From Rhododendron vialii (Eukaryota; Streptophyta; Magnoliopsida; Ericales; Ericaceae), in assembly GCF_030253575.1 (NCBI RefSeq), contig NC_080561.1, forward strand, positions 1,492,001 to 1,556,000: a stretch of 64,000 nt of DNA, in the 5' to 3' direction. The notes under the pieces are model-generated. The model worked only from the letters and a program-made list of their open reading frames with translations, was not told the DNA's origin and ran no database searches. Below are positions 43,281 through 56,200 of the stretch, one piece after another. The position numbers and the translations under genes are program-made. Within the stretch, counting starts at the first letter, position 1; every line of letters begins with the position of its first letter.

Positions 43281-46200
43281 GGAACAGAAAAGTGTCGTGG
43301 CTTCAACAAAAGTAGTCGTGGCATTAGGGCCACCCTTCACCTAGATCCTTTATTTTGTTCGTTATTAGAGGGGGAAACATCTCGGGTGTGTGATGGAACT
43401 CTCGAGTGTACACATTAGTGTAATAGAGAGAGTATCATAATGCTAGTGTTTCTTTTAGCTAGTCTGGAATAGAATTTATACACCGAACAAGTATTTTGTA
43501 TGAGTGAGTGTATTTTTTTCTGTTAATCTTTTATTTTATTTTTATTCTGTAATTTATTGAGAAGATGCAGTTGAATGGATGTAGACGTTTATATTTTTGG
43601 AATTTATACTTTTTCAATCATAGGTATTGGCAGTAATTTGTTTTTTCATTGGCAATAGTTTGTTGAATGTTTCCAAATGATGCATCTTCTGCACTCCTAA
43701 TCTTTCATTCCTTTTTGTTTATGGGGGTGTACACAACAAAAAAATTCGGGATCATCGAGCTTTACCCCTGAATGTATGGAAAATTGGAATATTTTTTTTC
43801 TTTTTGTCGCTTTTCCGAACTGCGACAAGAAGTTTGGATGATTTTGGTATGATCATATTTGCTTCTTGTTAAATATGAATGGAAGCATTTTTGTTTTGTT
43901 GTTGATCAGGGGATTATGAAGATAATTAGTGTGAACAAGATGACTTCTGCTGGTTGCAAAGTAAAGATTTGGATTGCAGATTTGTTTGCAAAGATGAACA
44001 ACAAAATGGGGGGTGACTTAGTGAAAATTAAGGATGTTGGAAATTACATGATTGAGGTTTGGAAAGCTGCGGGTATGAATCTCCAAGGAGGTAAAGTGGA
44101 ATTTATATGGTCTTCAGAAGAAATGTACTCCCGGGCATATGAATACTTGCTTCTTGTAATCGAGATTGCATCAGGGAACAAACTTTCTAGAATAAAGAGG
44201 TACTAGATTTAAGATATGTATTACTTCCTTGTAAGTATGGACTTAGTCTTGTACATTAAGCATGAGATCCTCTTTGCAGGTGTGCCCCGATAATGGGTCG
44301 CAATGAGGCGGATGAGTTGATGGGATCCCAGGTTTTATACCCATGCATGCAGTGTGCTGATATATTTTTCCTTAAGGTGCCTTTATTTCTTACTACTCGT
44401 GGGCTTATTTATATTGTTCCATTGTTTAAAGTTGGCATTGATACTATGTATAGTGAGGCCTACTAAGCGATGCCGGATGGCCAGAATGTTTGAACCCATG
44501 AAAGAAAAGACTTCTCAGAATGTTTGAACCCATGAAAGAAAAGAAGAAGTCGAAAAGAAAAGAAAACCCTAAACTCACTTAAATCTTTATTCTCAATATC
44601 AAAAGTATCTTATGAAGAAAACAAAACCTAGTATTTATAGGCTAGCCACAATGTTTCCAAACTTGAAATAAACTTGTTTTCCAGAATAAAAATAAACACT
44701 AGATTCCTAAAATGAAATATGTCAAAGACAGGTATTAATTATTCCGTCCACACCTCATGTATGTATGGGTGATCTTAGGCCTTATGCAACCCTCATCACT
44801 AAAGTCATGTTTGATCTGAAATTTTGCTTACTATGGAAGAAAACCACCATGCTGCACACAGCGGCTGTTGCATGGGATACCTAGGCTTTGTCACTTTATT
44901 GGGCAAGGAATACTCCTTTTGAAGTGACCATGGGTACTCAACCACTTACCTTCCACCAAAGGTAGCAACATCTGTATGCAGGTATTCCTACAGTACTCTT
45001 GAACGACTCAAGAAGGAATAATGGTATAATTATGTTAGGATGAACTTGTAGGTAAGGGTGCAGTTATTTTGCAGTGCACGTGGTATGTAGGATACTGGGA
45101 ATGTATTACCAAGATGGTCGTAGTTTTGCAAAAATGTTGGGGCAGGACCGAATAAGGAACAAAAAATGTTGTCTTGGTCACCCGTGGATTCATATCAATC
45201 ACGTGCGCTAAAGTTTCTGACTTTCTATTGAAGTCGGGATAAATAAACCTGTATTTTGACAAGTTTTTATATGCATCCTATGGTACCGGCTATGAGCTTA
45301 AACCATCATTGCACGATTAGCAGTGGCTAGTTCAAGTTTCTTCACTACGGTATCATTGTAATAGGCTGTGTAATAAATGCTGATGGTTAACCTGTACAAA
45401 GATATTTTCGATCGGTTTAATTAACCTGTACATAATTGGTAATAATGTTGGATTTTGATTACTTGGAAGCAACAACAATATTGATGGATGTTTGGTTTGT
45501 GTATAATGACTTTGCTAGATAGTTAACAATTAATGTTTTCAATCCGAGCAGGCTGATATCTGTCAAATGGGCATGGACCAGCGGAAAGTGAATGTTCTTG
45601 CTAGAGAGTACTGTGATCTTGATAAGAGTAAAAACAAGCCTATCATATTGTCTCACCGTATGTTCCTTTTCTGATGCTCCCAACATCACTTTTGTTTGTA
45701 TTATCTCTTTGTTGTGATGTGGTCGCTTCTCTTGATTACTGTCATATGCAGACATGCTTCCTGGTTTGAAGCAGGGGCAAGAGAAGATGTCAAAAAGCGA
45801 TCCATCATCTTCCATCTTTATGGATGACAAGGAGGTACTATTTTGTGCTACAAAACATTAGTTTAAGTAGTCAGTTTTGTTTGTACTTGATTACTGGTAT
45901 GCTTAATTCTACTCCGAGGTGCCCTGCTCGTTCATGCTTCATGAGAATTTGACTTACTTTTTAGATTTCGACTATCGCTCAATAGTGGAAGTATTTTATT
46001 GCTGCAGGAACAAGTTAATCTGAAAATAAAGAAGGCGTACTGCCCTCCAATGGTGGTTCAAGGTAACCCCTGTCTGGAGTACATTGAACACATTATCCTC
46101 CCATGGTTTCATGAATTCAAAGTTGAACGTAGTGCTGACAATGGTGGTGAAAAGTGAGTCTCCTCCTCCTCTTGTACTAGTGATGAGCCTTTTATGCAAG

Positions 46201-48398
46201 CCTTTTTCGAGTATTGAAAATTGATTCACTGGCCCCACTCCACTGCTTTCTCAGATTTACCAATTATAAACCTTGCTGCTGTTTTAAGTTGCTAGATTAA
46301 TGCACTTGTCTGGTGCTGCTGATTCTATTTCCTTTGGAATCACTAAATCCTGGGATTATCTTGTTGCTCCTTCTTGTTTGGAATTCAGGACTTTCGAGAG
46401 TTTCGAAGAATTAGTTGCAGACTATGAAAGTGGGAACTTACATCCTGCTGATGTGAAAGCTGCTCTATCAAAAGCACTAAATAAGATACTGCAGGTCTTG
46501 TACTTCTTCTTTGATGTGCACTCTACAGCTTACACACTGCCAATATCATGTTTCCTACTCCTTTTTAGTGTGCCGTTAAGTTTTGTGCTTGATTTTGTTC
46601 CTTCTTCCCAACTCTATTCATGCATGTTAATTTTTTGTTGAGTCTTGTCCTTTGATTTTGTTTCTTTTTCTTTACTCTTTTTCATCCTGTGGTGTATCCT
46701 TCCATATTTGGACACAGTCCCTTGAAATTGCGTTAGCGCATAATCCCATGTTTATGCAGCAGGAATATTGCCTAAGATATAGAAGGTTCCATTTGTTTGA
46801 CTGGATATTGGAGTTGGACTATGTCCAAGGAGACCACATATCCGGTGCTTGGTGAAAAGTTTTACAGCCCGGATCCAACAAAATATAGACGATACCATAT
46901 TTGCCGCAGGGGTGTAGTATGATTTATCCCATCACTATATTCCAAAGGGATTATGTATCCTAAACGATCAAATATCACTATTATTATCGGTCGAACAAAA
47001 GGGCCCTGAGTTATGATAAAAAAAAAGGGCCCGATGAGCATCCCAAGCCCTGACCTATTTTTTAACTCAAATTTAGGTCAAAAGCTCCATTTACCTTCCC
47101 CAATGCTATACACTTTTTTACACCCAAAACTCCATTTGCAGAGAGGAAACCGTGAAAGAAGTGCTTTGAAATCCCCACCTCACCACCCATTCCAAAAGTA
47201 AACCACAACTACGAGAATCAGAAACCCAAGGCTGAGCTTTCAGTGATTTCTGAGCTAAAGATCCAACCAAAGGCACCAGTTATATCATCGGACAAGAACA
47301 TTTCGGTGATCTCTGAGCTTTCGGAGTTTTGTAGCTTTATTGAGAGCTTGTGGACAGAGGCGGAGAAGAGGGATGACAACGATGGTGAAGTAACTCAGCA
47401 TCTCCAGCGAGAGAGGTCCCCCAAAAGAGCTGTTTCTGTTTTATAGTTGGAATGGCACTACTGTAGATAAAAGAGGTGTTGTGAGAAAAGTCTTTGGATT
47501 TGGGTTTCCACGGTAAGAGGAAGATTTAAACTCAAAATGGGTAGGGAAAAGGGTATGGCTTCCTTAAGCACTGTAGTAAACTCTCTTCGAGCAATCGGCT
47601 GCAAGCAAGGAATCCGGCCTATAAAGCAAGGAAGCAAGAAAAGAGAAAAGTGTTAGAAGGAGGTAGGTGCTATGCCGCACTCTCATACTTTAGAGTAAGG
47701 AATTCCCTGCAAGGCAGTTAGCGGCTTTGCACAGATTTTCTAGTGTTTCTAATCAAATTTTTAGTTTGTGTAGAAAAAAGGGGAAGGATTGGAGATGCTA
47801 AAAAATCATATTTTTGACTGCAGCAGTCATGCATGGTGAATGAGCTGATTGTGGTTCTTGTTTGTCTAATGATCAGTGGTGGGTCTTAGATTGGTCAGGG
47901 GGAATAGATGGCAATAAAATTGATGAAGTATTTCATATGAGTATACTTTTTGCTGCTGCATTTTTTTTTTTTAAACTGCATATTTGAGTATGCTGGGCAT
48001 CAAGGACTTGGAGCCAGCCTCTTGCCCATTTCCTTCATCTTGATGATATGTTCCTTTTCTCTTGCAGCCTGTACATGATCATTTCGACAACAATCCCGAG
48101 GCGAGAGATCTACTGACAAGGGTGCAGGTATATGAGTTCTTATCTTGCTTTGTTAAGATCGTAAATTTCTTCCGTCTTTCTTTCTTGTAAGGTTATGTTG
48201 CGAGTTTATTCTTCGGGTTTATTGATCTTAAATCAAGATGTCATGGAAACTGCCCCCCCCAAGAGTAAATAGACAAAACAAATAAGGGCAAAAAAAATGA
48301 AGAGACTTGCAACTTTGTTATCGTAGTTTTTGGTTTTAAGTATTTCAGTAGTCCGATATTTTATTTTTTTATGGCAGGGCTACAAAGTTACAAGATGA
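41828..48398 (+). CDS. Tyrosine--tRNA ligase, cytosolic type, 394 aa, ten exons
   Basis: Exons 41828-41952, 42080-42230, 43910-44199, 44280-44376, 45552-45657, 45752-45834, 46008-46153, 46389-46494, 48068-48127 and 48378-48398 join to 1185 bases in frame with GT-AG borders. It charges tRNA-Tyr with tyrosine in protein synthesis. The class I signature HIGH appears as HIAQ (His89) after GFEPSGRM. The KMSKS loop is exact (residues 268-272, QEKMSKSDPSSS). The middle has CMQCADIFFLK and MGMDQRKVNVLAREYCD, both typical of eukaryotic/archaeal TyrRS. The last exon is only seven codons including the stop (GYKVTR). Length agrees with the ~385-aa Arabidopsis At2g33840 protein. The start is the ATG at MSETKSLH; an upstream in-frame ATG at 41741 gives a non-conserved extension. 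Introns 2, 4 and 8 are long and hold transposons. Confidence 0.9.
41974..41998. repeat. (GT)n microsatellite in intron 1 of the tRNA-ligase gene
   Basis: A run of GT just downstream of exon 1. A second GT run (42062-42075) lies immediately before the acceptor of exon 2, giving a purine-containing polypyrimidine region. Confidence 0.85.
42539..43335. mobile_element. Mutator-like element (797 bp) in intron 2 of the tRNA-ligase gene
   Basis: Terminal inverted repeats exceed 60 bp (GGGTGGCCCTAATGCCATGA ... and its complement ending GGGCCACCC). They are flanked by an exact 9-bp duplication TTCACCTAG at 42530-42538 and 43336-43344, the Mutator signature. No transposase is present. The interior has a possible coding-like stretch (minus strand 43030-42740) and a (GA)n run at 43253-43280, so gene capture (Pack-MULE) is possible but not shown. 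Confidence 0.92.
44480..45250. mobile_element. Decayed LTR-retroelement fragments in intron 4 of the tRNA-ligase gene
   Basis: Positions 44495-44550 contain a short tandem duplication (GAATGTTTGAACCCATGAAAG twice) and a minus-strand TATAAATACTAGG motif, as in an LTR. Positions 44895-45020 in one plus frame translate to FYWARNTPFEVTMGTQPLTF and then TLERLKKE, resembling the integrase C-terminal region of Gypsy elements. Frames are broken. Low-confidence family call. Confidence 0.35.
46700..47860. other. Insert-rich part of intron 8 of the tRNA-ligase gene with a gene-like fragment
   Basis: The 1.57-kb intron contains an unexplained ~1-kb block. Plus-strand 47198-47446 is an open stretch with non-random composition (KPKAELSVISELKI ... 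SSDKNISVISELSEFCSF ... ERSPKRAVSVL). It looks like a captured piece of a gene, but I do not recognise the family and found no terminal inverted repeats or target duplication. Confidence 0.35.
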
Positions 48399-49758
48399 TG
48401 CAACCATAGGCATGCATGCACTTTTTTTTTCTAGGAAAAATGGGTAGGAAGGGGCAACCAACACATGGCAACTTTCATTGGGCATGACCAAAGGAGCCTT
48501 TACGTGTTGGGCATGTTGGCGAACCGGATAAGAGGGGCCGAGACGGGCCCGGCAATGTGGGTTGCCACATTCAGGGGATCCGACGGAGTGCATGTAATTA
48601 TTAGATGGTAAGTGTAGGGTGTTAATTCAAAGTGAAATTAAGGGACTAGAGTTGCATTTCAGTAAAGTTTTTGAAGGGTATTTGATTCAAATAATAGTTT
48701 GTTAGAATGTTATATATATAACCGGATTTATGCAGTAAGTTCTAATACTTCATATAAGAAAAATATTTGCAAATATATATATTATTCTGTACTCTGATTG
48801 TGATGCCATTACTTCATACTAAAACTTAAAAAAAAAGAGGGACTAAATTACAAAATCTTCTGTCAATCCTGAGCACTATACAATCCAAAACAGACCACAC
48901 AGCAAAATCTCAAATTCGAAGCCTTACACTGCGCACGTATTCGTGCACACTAGTTGAAGGAAGAAAGATGTCATTATCAAATTCTTACACCAAGTCTGAA
49001 TGAGAAATTTTCCAATGTCCAGATCAGAAAACATTAATAGGAAAATAATAATACTGAGATTTCTATGACATTGCTTGGCAAAGCTTTCATGCGCATTGCA
49101 CGTGCTTTTTTTTACTAGCTTCCATAAAAGTCCCTGTGAGTAAAAGATTCTAATTCTAATCCACTCTTCAAAAAAGGGTAAACACGTAATATCAGTATCA
49201 AATGCAGCAGTTTCTACCAACTCGCTTTTCAACCGCTTCCTCAATCAAATAGAAATAGTTGAATTGTTGATGAGATAAAGAAAAATGTCGAGAGTGCTTC
49301 TAATTATAGTGACCAAAATATGGTACTAGTTTACCTTGAATAATCTGCTATTTGTAAACATAACCTACTTGTGGCTTTAGCCATTTCCTTTGCTAATCAG
49401 ACACAGAGAATCAATCCCAGTTAATTACAGGAGAAAGTTGCTCGCAAGTACAGAACAAATCAACCTTCAAAAACCCATCTGTAGCGGGCAAAACCAAAGA
49501 TGGCTTTGGACTTGGGGACGACCCATATACTGCATGGACCAAACTGTGTCACGATTGGGCTGATATATAGTATGGGCTTGGAGGGCTGGAACTCGTGAGA
49601 GCTTGGCGACCAAACTGGGCCGGTATTGGATTGACCCGGAGGGGTAGCAGCAAGCATGGCTCTACATGGTAATGTCCCATCACACAATTTATAGGCTTCG
49701 ATTCGTTTATAGCAATGCACGGTGTAACCTCTCATGTAGACCAAAATGCTTATTCTTA
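48399..49758. other. Intergenic between tRNA-ligase gene and kinase C
   Basis: No gene is supported. The region 49300-49740 matches 62680-63160 (including GACCCGGAGGGGTAGCAGC and TGGGCTTGGAGG) and in part 14260-14390, so it is 3' flank of the kinase unit. Confidence 0.55.
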
Positions 49759-49997
49759 GGCTCCGTTCCAGAAATCTTCTTAAAAAATAAGCAGCTTATT
49801 TCACATTTTCAAACTCAAAAATAATGTAAATAAAAGATAATTTTTTAATTTTTTTGGCACCGTATTAAAGATCTTAATGAGATCTATTAAACAAGATCCA
49901 TATTGGTAGAAAAATTATTTACGTAAATACATTATTTTTGAGCTTGAAATTGCCTTATTAAAAAATAAGTACTTATTTTACGTTTCGGAACGGAGCC
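49759..49997. mobile_element. Tourist-like MITE, copy 3
   Basis: Ends GGCTCCGTTCCAG and CGGAACGGAGCC, flanked by TTA on both sides (49756-49758 and 49998-50000). 239 bp, same orientation as copy 1 at 5569-5808. Confidence 0.92.
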
Positions 49998-50274
49998 TTA
50001 GTAGTAAATTACATGGCTGATGATATTTCCAAATCCACTCATGTAGACGCCGATGAGGGATGGGGAGTTATACATGTAGAAAGATTGCAGATGAGGATAC
50101 GCAACATACACTTCCATATAGTTGATGTCAAGTAACCATTGCAATAGGTTCTTTCTCTGAGTTATAAAACCTTGTGTCGAAATTATCTAGATAGAGCATT
50201 CTTCACTTGATACTCACTTTGTGGAATAAAATGGTAGCTTTGATTTATGCACAACAACTACAGACTACGAATAC

Positions 50275-53200
50275 TTAACCGGATGTGGATGTTATGCGTG
50301 ACCTCCAATCCTCTATGGCGTAACGTAATGTATGATTTTGAATAAGCACTTTATGCTGTAGCTTACGCTTTGTTACCGGTGATAGACTATGTCGCTTAAG
50401 CCATGCTTTGATTGCTCTGAACTCGTATGTAAATCCATCAGCAGCAATGTATGGATCCTCCATTACTTCCTGAATTAGCCATCGCATGATGCACAGAGAA
50501 AATTAGACAATGATCAGATGGAGCAAACATAAGGTTGTGTTTGGATCGGTTAAAATAGGTAAAAATAATATAGGCTCCAAAACCAAAACAGTGATCTATG
50601 ACAAAAGGCAATAGAGCCACTTTATGAGCTAGGTGGGAGTTGCATTGGAGTAAAATTTAGTGCAACTTTGCTGACTAGTTAGTATCTAACACTAGGAGAG
50701 CGTAATTGAGAGTGCATTGGAGATGCTCTGAGTTTCAAGTTTTCACCTGAAGTATTGGGCAAAAGTACTGGTTAGGTGCATCGATAATAGGAGTATTCCT
50801 CTGTACCCTTGCAGTAGCATCTGCCATGTCAACAAGTTTCTTCAAAAGCGGCAACACTTCTGTTTCAAGATCCGGCCTATCTCTGCATCGAACTCTGGAG
50901 CATTTCAGGGCCATCTGAGCCAATTCCTCTGCTTCAGCAAGTGGCCAATCCGGTATAGACTTGTCTAGTATGTCAGGGAGCAAACCACTGGAAAGAGCAT
51001 TTTGAAATTTGAACAAAAGCCCATATGGATGTTGTGCAGCCAGCAATTGGAGGACAATGACTCCAAAAGCATATAGATCAGATTTAGGTCGGATGGTTCC
51101 GGTTCTTTGATACTCTGGGTCCATGTAGTAAAGAGTACCAGCTATAACTGGTTCCCCATCTTCTGTAATATTGTCAGGCGCAACATCTGAAATGAGTTTA
51201 GCAAATCCCACCTCACCAATTTTGCTCACATAATTTCTATCTAAGAATATATTCGCCGGTTTTAGATCTCGATGAGTAATGGGGTTCGGTTTCGAGTTGT
51301 GTAAGAATGCAAGTCCACAAGCTACTTCAAATGCTACCCGGAATCGAACAAACCAAGGAAGAGGATGCCTGCTGCTTTGATCGGAAACAAAATCTTCTAG
51401 GCTTCCATTTTCCATATATTCAAATACTAAGCAACCAATCTCTGGACACGCTCCAAGCAGTAAAACAATGTGGGGGTGGCGTAACTGGCAAAGAGCTTCA
51501 ATCTGAAAATAATTGGCAGAGGACAGCAAAAACCATTTTCACCAATCAGAAAGAGTACGGGGTAAGGAAATATTCAGGTTAAGCTAAAGTAAGTTCACGA
51601 ATCACGAACATTGACATTTTATGTTTTCATTAAATAAGTAAATTCAGCTTGGACAAGATAAATCTACATCGTGTGGCAAACACAGATAATTACAAACTTT
51701 GTTTTATATTGGCACAGTGTTGAAAAAATTAGTTTAGGCGCGCTATTAAACCTTCCCGGTTCATAAGTTCTGAAAAGAATTGGAAGTTAATCAAGTGATC
51801 ATGCTAATAAAAAATAAAGCCTCAAGCAGGCATGGGAACTTAAATGAAAACAGTAGAAGGAAATCAAGTAAAAAGAAAAAACCTCTGTCAGAAATTCCTC
51901 TTTCTTCTCCGATGCATGAGAATGCAGAACTTTGACAGCTACTGGGGTTTGATCGAGGTCGCATCTGTAAACTTTCCCATATAATCCTTCACCAATCATC
52001 TTTGTCTCAGAAAAGGATTCAGTAGCTATCTCGATTTCATCCCTCGTGTACCTTTTGTACCTTCCGTCGTTTGACAAGAGCGCATCCATAGTATTCTTTT
52101 GCTCCATTGATTCTTTGAGAGCTTTCATTTCTGCTATGTGCCTTTCATAAGCCTCTTTAGGAAACAAATTTCTGCCCGTCTTAGTCTCCTTCATGGCTTC
52201 CGAATGCTTTCCTTTCTCTTCTGCAGTAATTTTCTTATGAACTTGTTCTCCTTGCAAGGCAGCACGCACTTGTCTAGAAGAAAGAGAGGGAACCTGTGCA
52301 AATGACCATCAATAATGGCGGTCTAGTGTAATATTACATCTCATGGCCCTTTAGGATTGATAGTGAGGGTGTTACATCCTATGTGATGACTTTTGTGGCT
52401 CCCAACAACCCACTTGACTGATGACTTTTGTGGCTCCAGTAATTGATGACTTTTGTGGCTCCCAACAACCCACTGATGACTTTCGTGGCAAATGAACAGG
52501 GTCTCATCTGGCTATAAATGGAGACCCTTTGGCTCAAAGTTTTATATCAGAAATTAGAGAGAAGAGAGTGATACATGAGTAGATTGTGAGGCAATACTGT
52601 GTGAGTCTGAGTGATTGTTGTAATCCTCCTCCAGTAAATATAGTGAATCCGCTGCCCCTCCGTGGATGTACCCGATTATTGGGGAACCACGTAAATCCTT
52701 GTGTTTCTCTGTATTGTGTGTTTGTGTTTGCTTGGTTTGACTCTGGTTTAGCACTACAATTGGTATCAGAGCAGTGTAGTGGCAACCAAGAACACAAAAC
52801 ACCATTGTTGTCTCTGTTTCAGGGTCTCTGTCCGAAAATCACAGCACGGATTTCTGATCCTCCACTCAGTTTGAGCACTGAGTCTAGTGCATCTCATCGA
52901 GACGATTCCAACGCACCAAGGCCCGTCGACAACGGAGGTCCACAGTAGCCACACGGTCCGTTCGACGGAGTTGCGTGTACAACGAGTTCTGTCCAGAAAT
53001 CGCAGAACTGGAAAGTGATCGAAAAATAGATCTGATCATTAAGTCTTGTGCACCTCGGCGAGACGATCTCGGAACAGCCATCGCCGTCGCCGTTCTTTGT
53101 CGGAGCAAGCCGCACCTGCGGTTTGAAGTTGGAACCAGAACAGTGCGTGCTTAAAGGAAAAGAATAAGAACAGTGGGTCTTATCTTTTGTTTTTCTTTTA

Positions 53201-56200
53201 TATATCTGAAGAAGATGGTTCTGTGAACGTGGGGTCAATTTTCTTGGGAGAAGGAAATTATTCCCTGCTTCTCAAAAGGAAAACCAGGTGCTGGTTTTTG
53301 ACTAGTCAAAGCCAGGGAAAATTATCCAGTGCTACTGGCTCCCCTAGAGACGCTGAGTCATCAGCCACGTATTCAGCCACGTGTCTTTCCACGTCAGCGC
53401 CACGTGTACGACACATCAGCAAAAAGGCCCAGTCATTAGCGCCCAGTCAGCAGGTCCAGTCAGTCCTAATCAGAGGGAATATTCTCTGATCCAAAGAATA
53501 TTCCAGAAGGTGTTATTTTGCGATTTCGGAGCCGTTTCAACTCTGATTTGCGCAAGTGAGTAGTCGTTCCTGATTATTCTCGACGTTCCGGATCCAACGC
53601 CGCACTCCGTTTTCCGTAACTCAGCTCCGACATTGGTGTTTTGTCCGTTGGTTGGCTAAAAAGCGCCGTTTTTTGTGTTTTTTTGCACCGGATATTCACG
53701 TGGGTGGAGTTTAAGGAGTTCTAATGGCGGAAGAAGAGTTTAAGGAGACCTCGGAAGTTTCTTCATCTGCAGAGAAGAATACCGAGCATCCCAAGGTCAC
53801 TTCGAGCAGTTATGGGCAAAGGAATACGGTTTCCAATGCTAAGTTCGAGGTGGAGAAATTTGACGGAACAAGTAACTTTGGCATGTGGCAATGCGAAGTT
53901 TTGGATGTTCTGTATCAACAGGAGTTGGATATTACGTTAGAGGAGAGGCCGGACGACATTTCAGACAAGGATTGGATAAAGCTTAATCGCCAAGCTTGTG
54001 GCACCATCAGACTTTGTCTCACGAAGGATCAAAAATACTTCGTGATGAAGGAAACGTTAGCTAAAGAGCTATGGGAGAAATTGGAAAACAAGTACATGAC
54101 GAAGAGTATTGAGAATCGGTTGTATCTCAAGAAGAAGCTCTACGGGTTCCAGTACGTGCAAGGTACGACTATGAACCAACACTTGAACAATTTCAATAAG
54201 ATTTTGGCTGATTTGCAAAATCTAGACGTTTCCATAGAAGATGAGGATAAAGCTTTACTGTTGTTAAATTCATTGCCTGATACTTATGATCATTTGACTA
54301 CTACTTTATTGTACGGTAAAGAAGAAATCAAGTTTAATGACGTTTCAAATGCTTTGATGAATAACGAGGTACGGAAGAGGGATCAGCAAGCTCACCGTGA
54401 CCCGTCCGCATCAGCTTTGACAACAAGAGGCAGAACCGACACTAGGAGGACTGGTGGTGGAGGGCGAAGGAGGTCTCGCTCAAAATCAAGGGGGAAGTCT
54501 GGAGAGAGAAGATTGGGGAAAGACGAGTGTGCCCTTTGTCGTCAAAAGGGGCACTGGAAGAAAGACTGTCCAAACAAACAACCAGCTGCAAATGTTGCAG
54601 AGGAGACAGAGGATGATCTAGAGTCAGCACTATTAGTTTCATCATCACCAAACCATTCAGATGAGTGGATACTAGATTCGGGATGTTCCTACCACATGTG
54701 TCCCAACAGGGACTGGTTCTCGAGTTTTCAAGATCTCGATGGAGGAGTTGTTTTGCTAGGCGATAACACCGCCTGCAAAGTCCAAGGGATAGGTTCAATC
54801 CGTTTGAAGTTGCATGATGGGACGATCAGGGTGCTTACAGACGTTCGGTATGTTCCGGACTTGAAGAAGAATCTCATTTCGCTTGGAGCCTTTGATGTGA
54901 AAGGCTACAAGATTACGATGATGGGTGGAGTGCTAAAGATAGTTCGAGGGGCGCTCATTGTCTTAAAAGGTAGCCGAAAAGGAAACTTGTATTTCCTAGA
55001 CGGTTGCGCAGTCACAGGGAGAGTGGCCGTTACTACTAGCTCAGACGAAGACGATGCATCCAAGCTATGGCACATGCGTTTAGGGCATGCTGGCGAGAAG
55101 GCCTTACAGGGTTTAGTAAGGCAAGGCTTGTTGAAAGGGGCCAAGACAGGAAAAGTTGGTTTCTGTGAGCATTGTATATTGGGCAAACAAACTCGAGTCA
55201 AGTTTGGCACTGGAGTTCACCGCACAGAGGGGATTCTTGACTATGTTCATTCAGATGTTTGGGGGCCGACCAAAAATGTAACTTTGGGAGGCAAACGATG
55301 GTTCGTGACATTTATTGATGATTTCTCCAGACGTGTCTGGGTTTATACCATGAGGCACAAGTATGAGGTCCTTCCAATCTTCCTTCAGTGGAAGAAAATG
55401 ATGGAGACGCAGACAGGAAGGAAAATCAAGAAGCTGAGGTCAGATAACGGTGGCGAGTACAAGTCAGATCCTTTTCTCCAAGTCTGTCGGGAGGAGGGGA
55501 TAGTCAGACACTTCACAGTTGCGGGGACGCCGCAACAGAATGGAGTAGCTGAGCGCATGAATCGCACTTTGGTGGAGAAAGTTCGGTGCATGTTGTCAAA
55601 TGCCGGGCTTAGCAAGGCGTTCTGGGGTGAGGCTCTCAAATATGCCTCCCATCTTGTCAACCGTTTACCGTCAGCAGCAATCGGAGGGAAAACTCCGATG
55701 GAGGTATGGTTTGGAAAACCAGTTACAGATTATGATTCGTTACATGTTTGGGGTTGTTCTGCTTACTATCATGTAACTGAGTCCAAGTTAGATCCACGAG
55801 CCAAGAAAGCTGTTTTCTTGGGTTTCACTTCAGGTGTTAAGGGATACAGGCTCTGGTGTCCCGAGTCCAGGAAGGTGATTCTAAGTAGGGATGTTACTTT
55901 CGACGAATCTGCTATGTTACAGCAGGTTCCTTCCAAGGAGAATGTGGAGCCGAATGCCCAGCAGCAGGTGGAGCATTCAGAACAGGCGGAGGTTGAGACT
56001 CCCCTTGTTCCAGCCAAGACTGTTCAGACAGTCAGCCGTCCTGAGGATCAACCCGTTGATCAGGATGTCATTATTGAAGAGGAGGCTTCATTACAGGAAA
56101 TACCACAGCAGCCAGAATCCATTGCAACCAGCAGACCGAGGCGGGAAATCCGGAAACCTGCTCGATATGCTGATACAGTAGCTTATGCACTTCCAGTGAC

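Noticed and set aside
48369-48593. Unspliced extension of the tRNA-ligase exon 9
   Set aside because: Reading through gives a non-conserved tail, whereas splicing to 48378 gives GYKVTR and stop, matching the family C-terminus.
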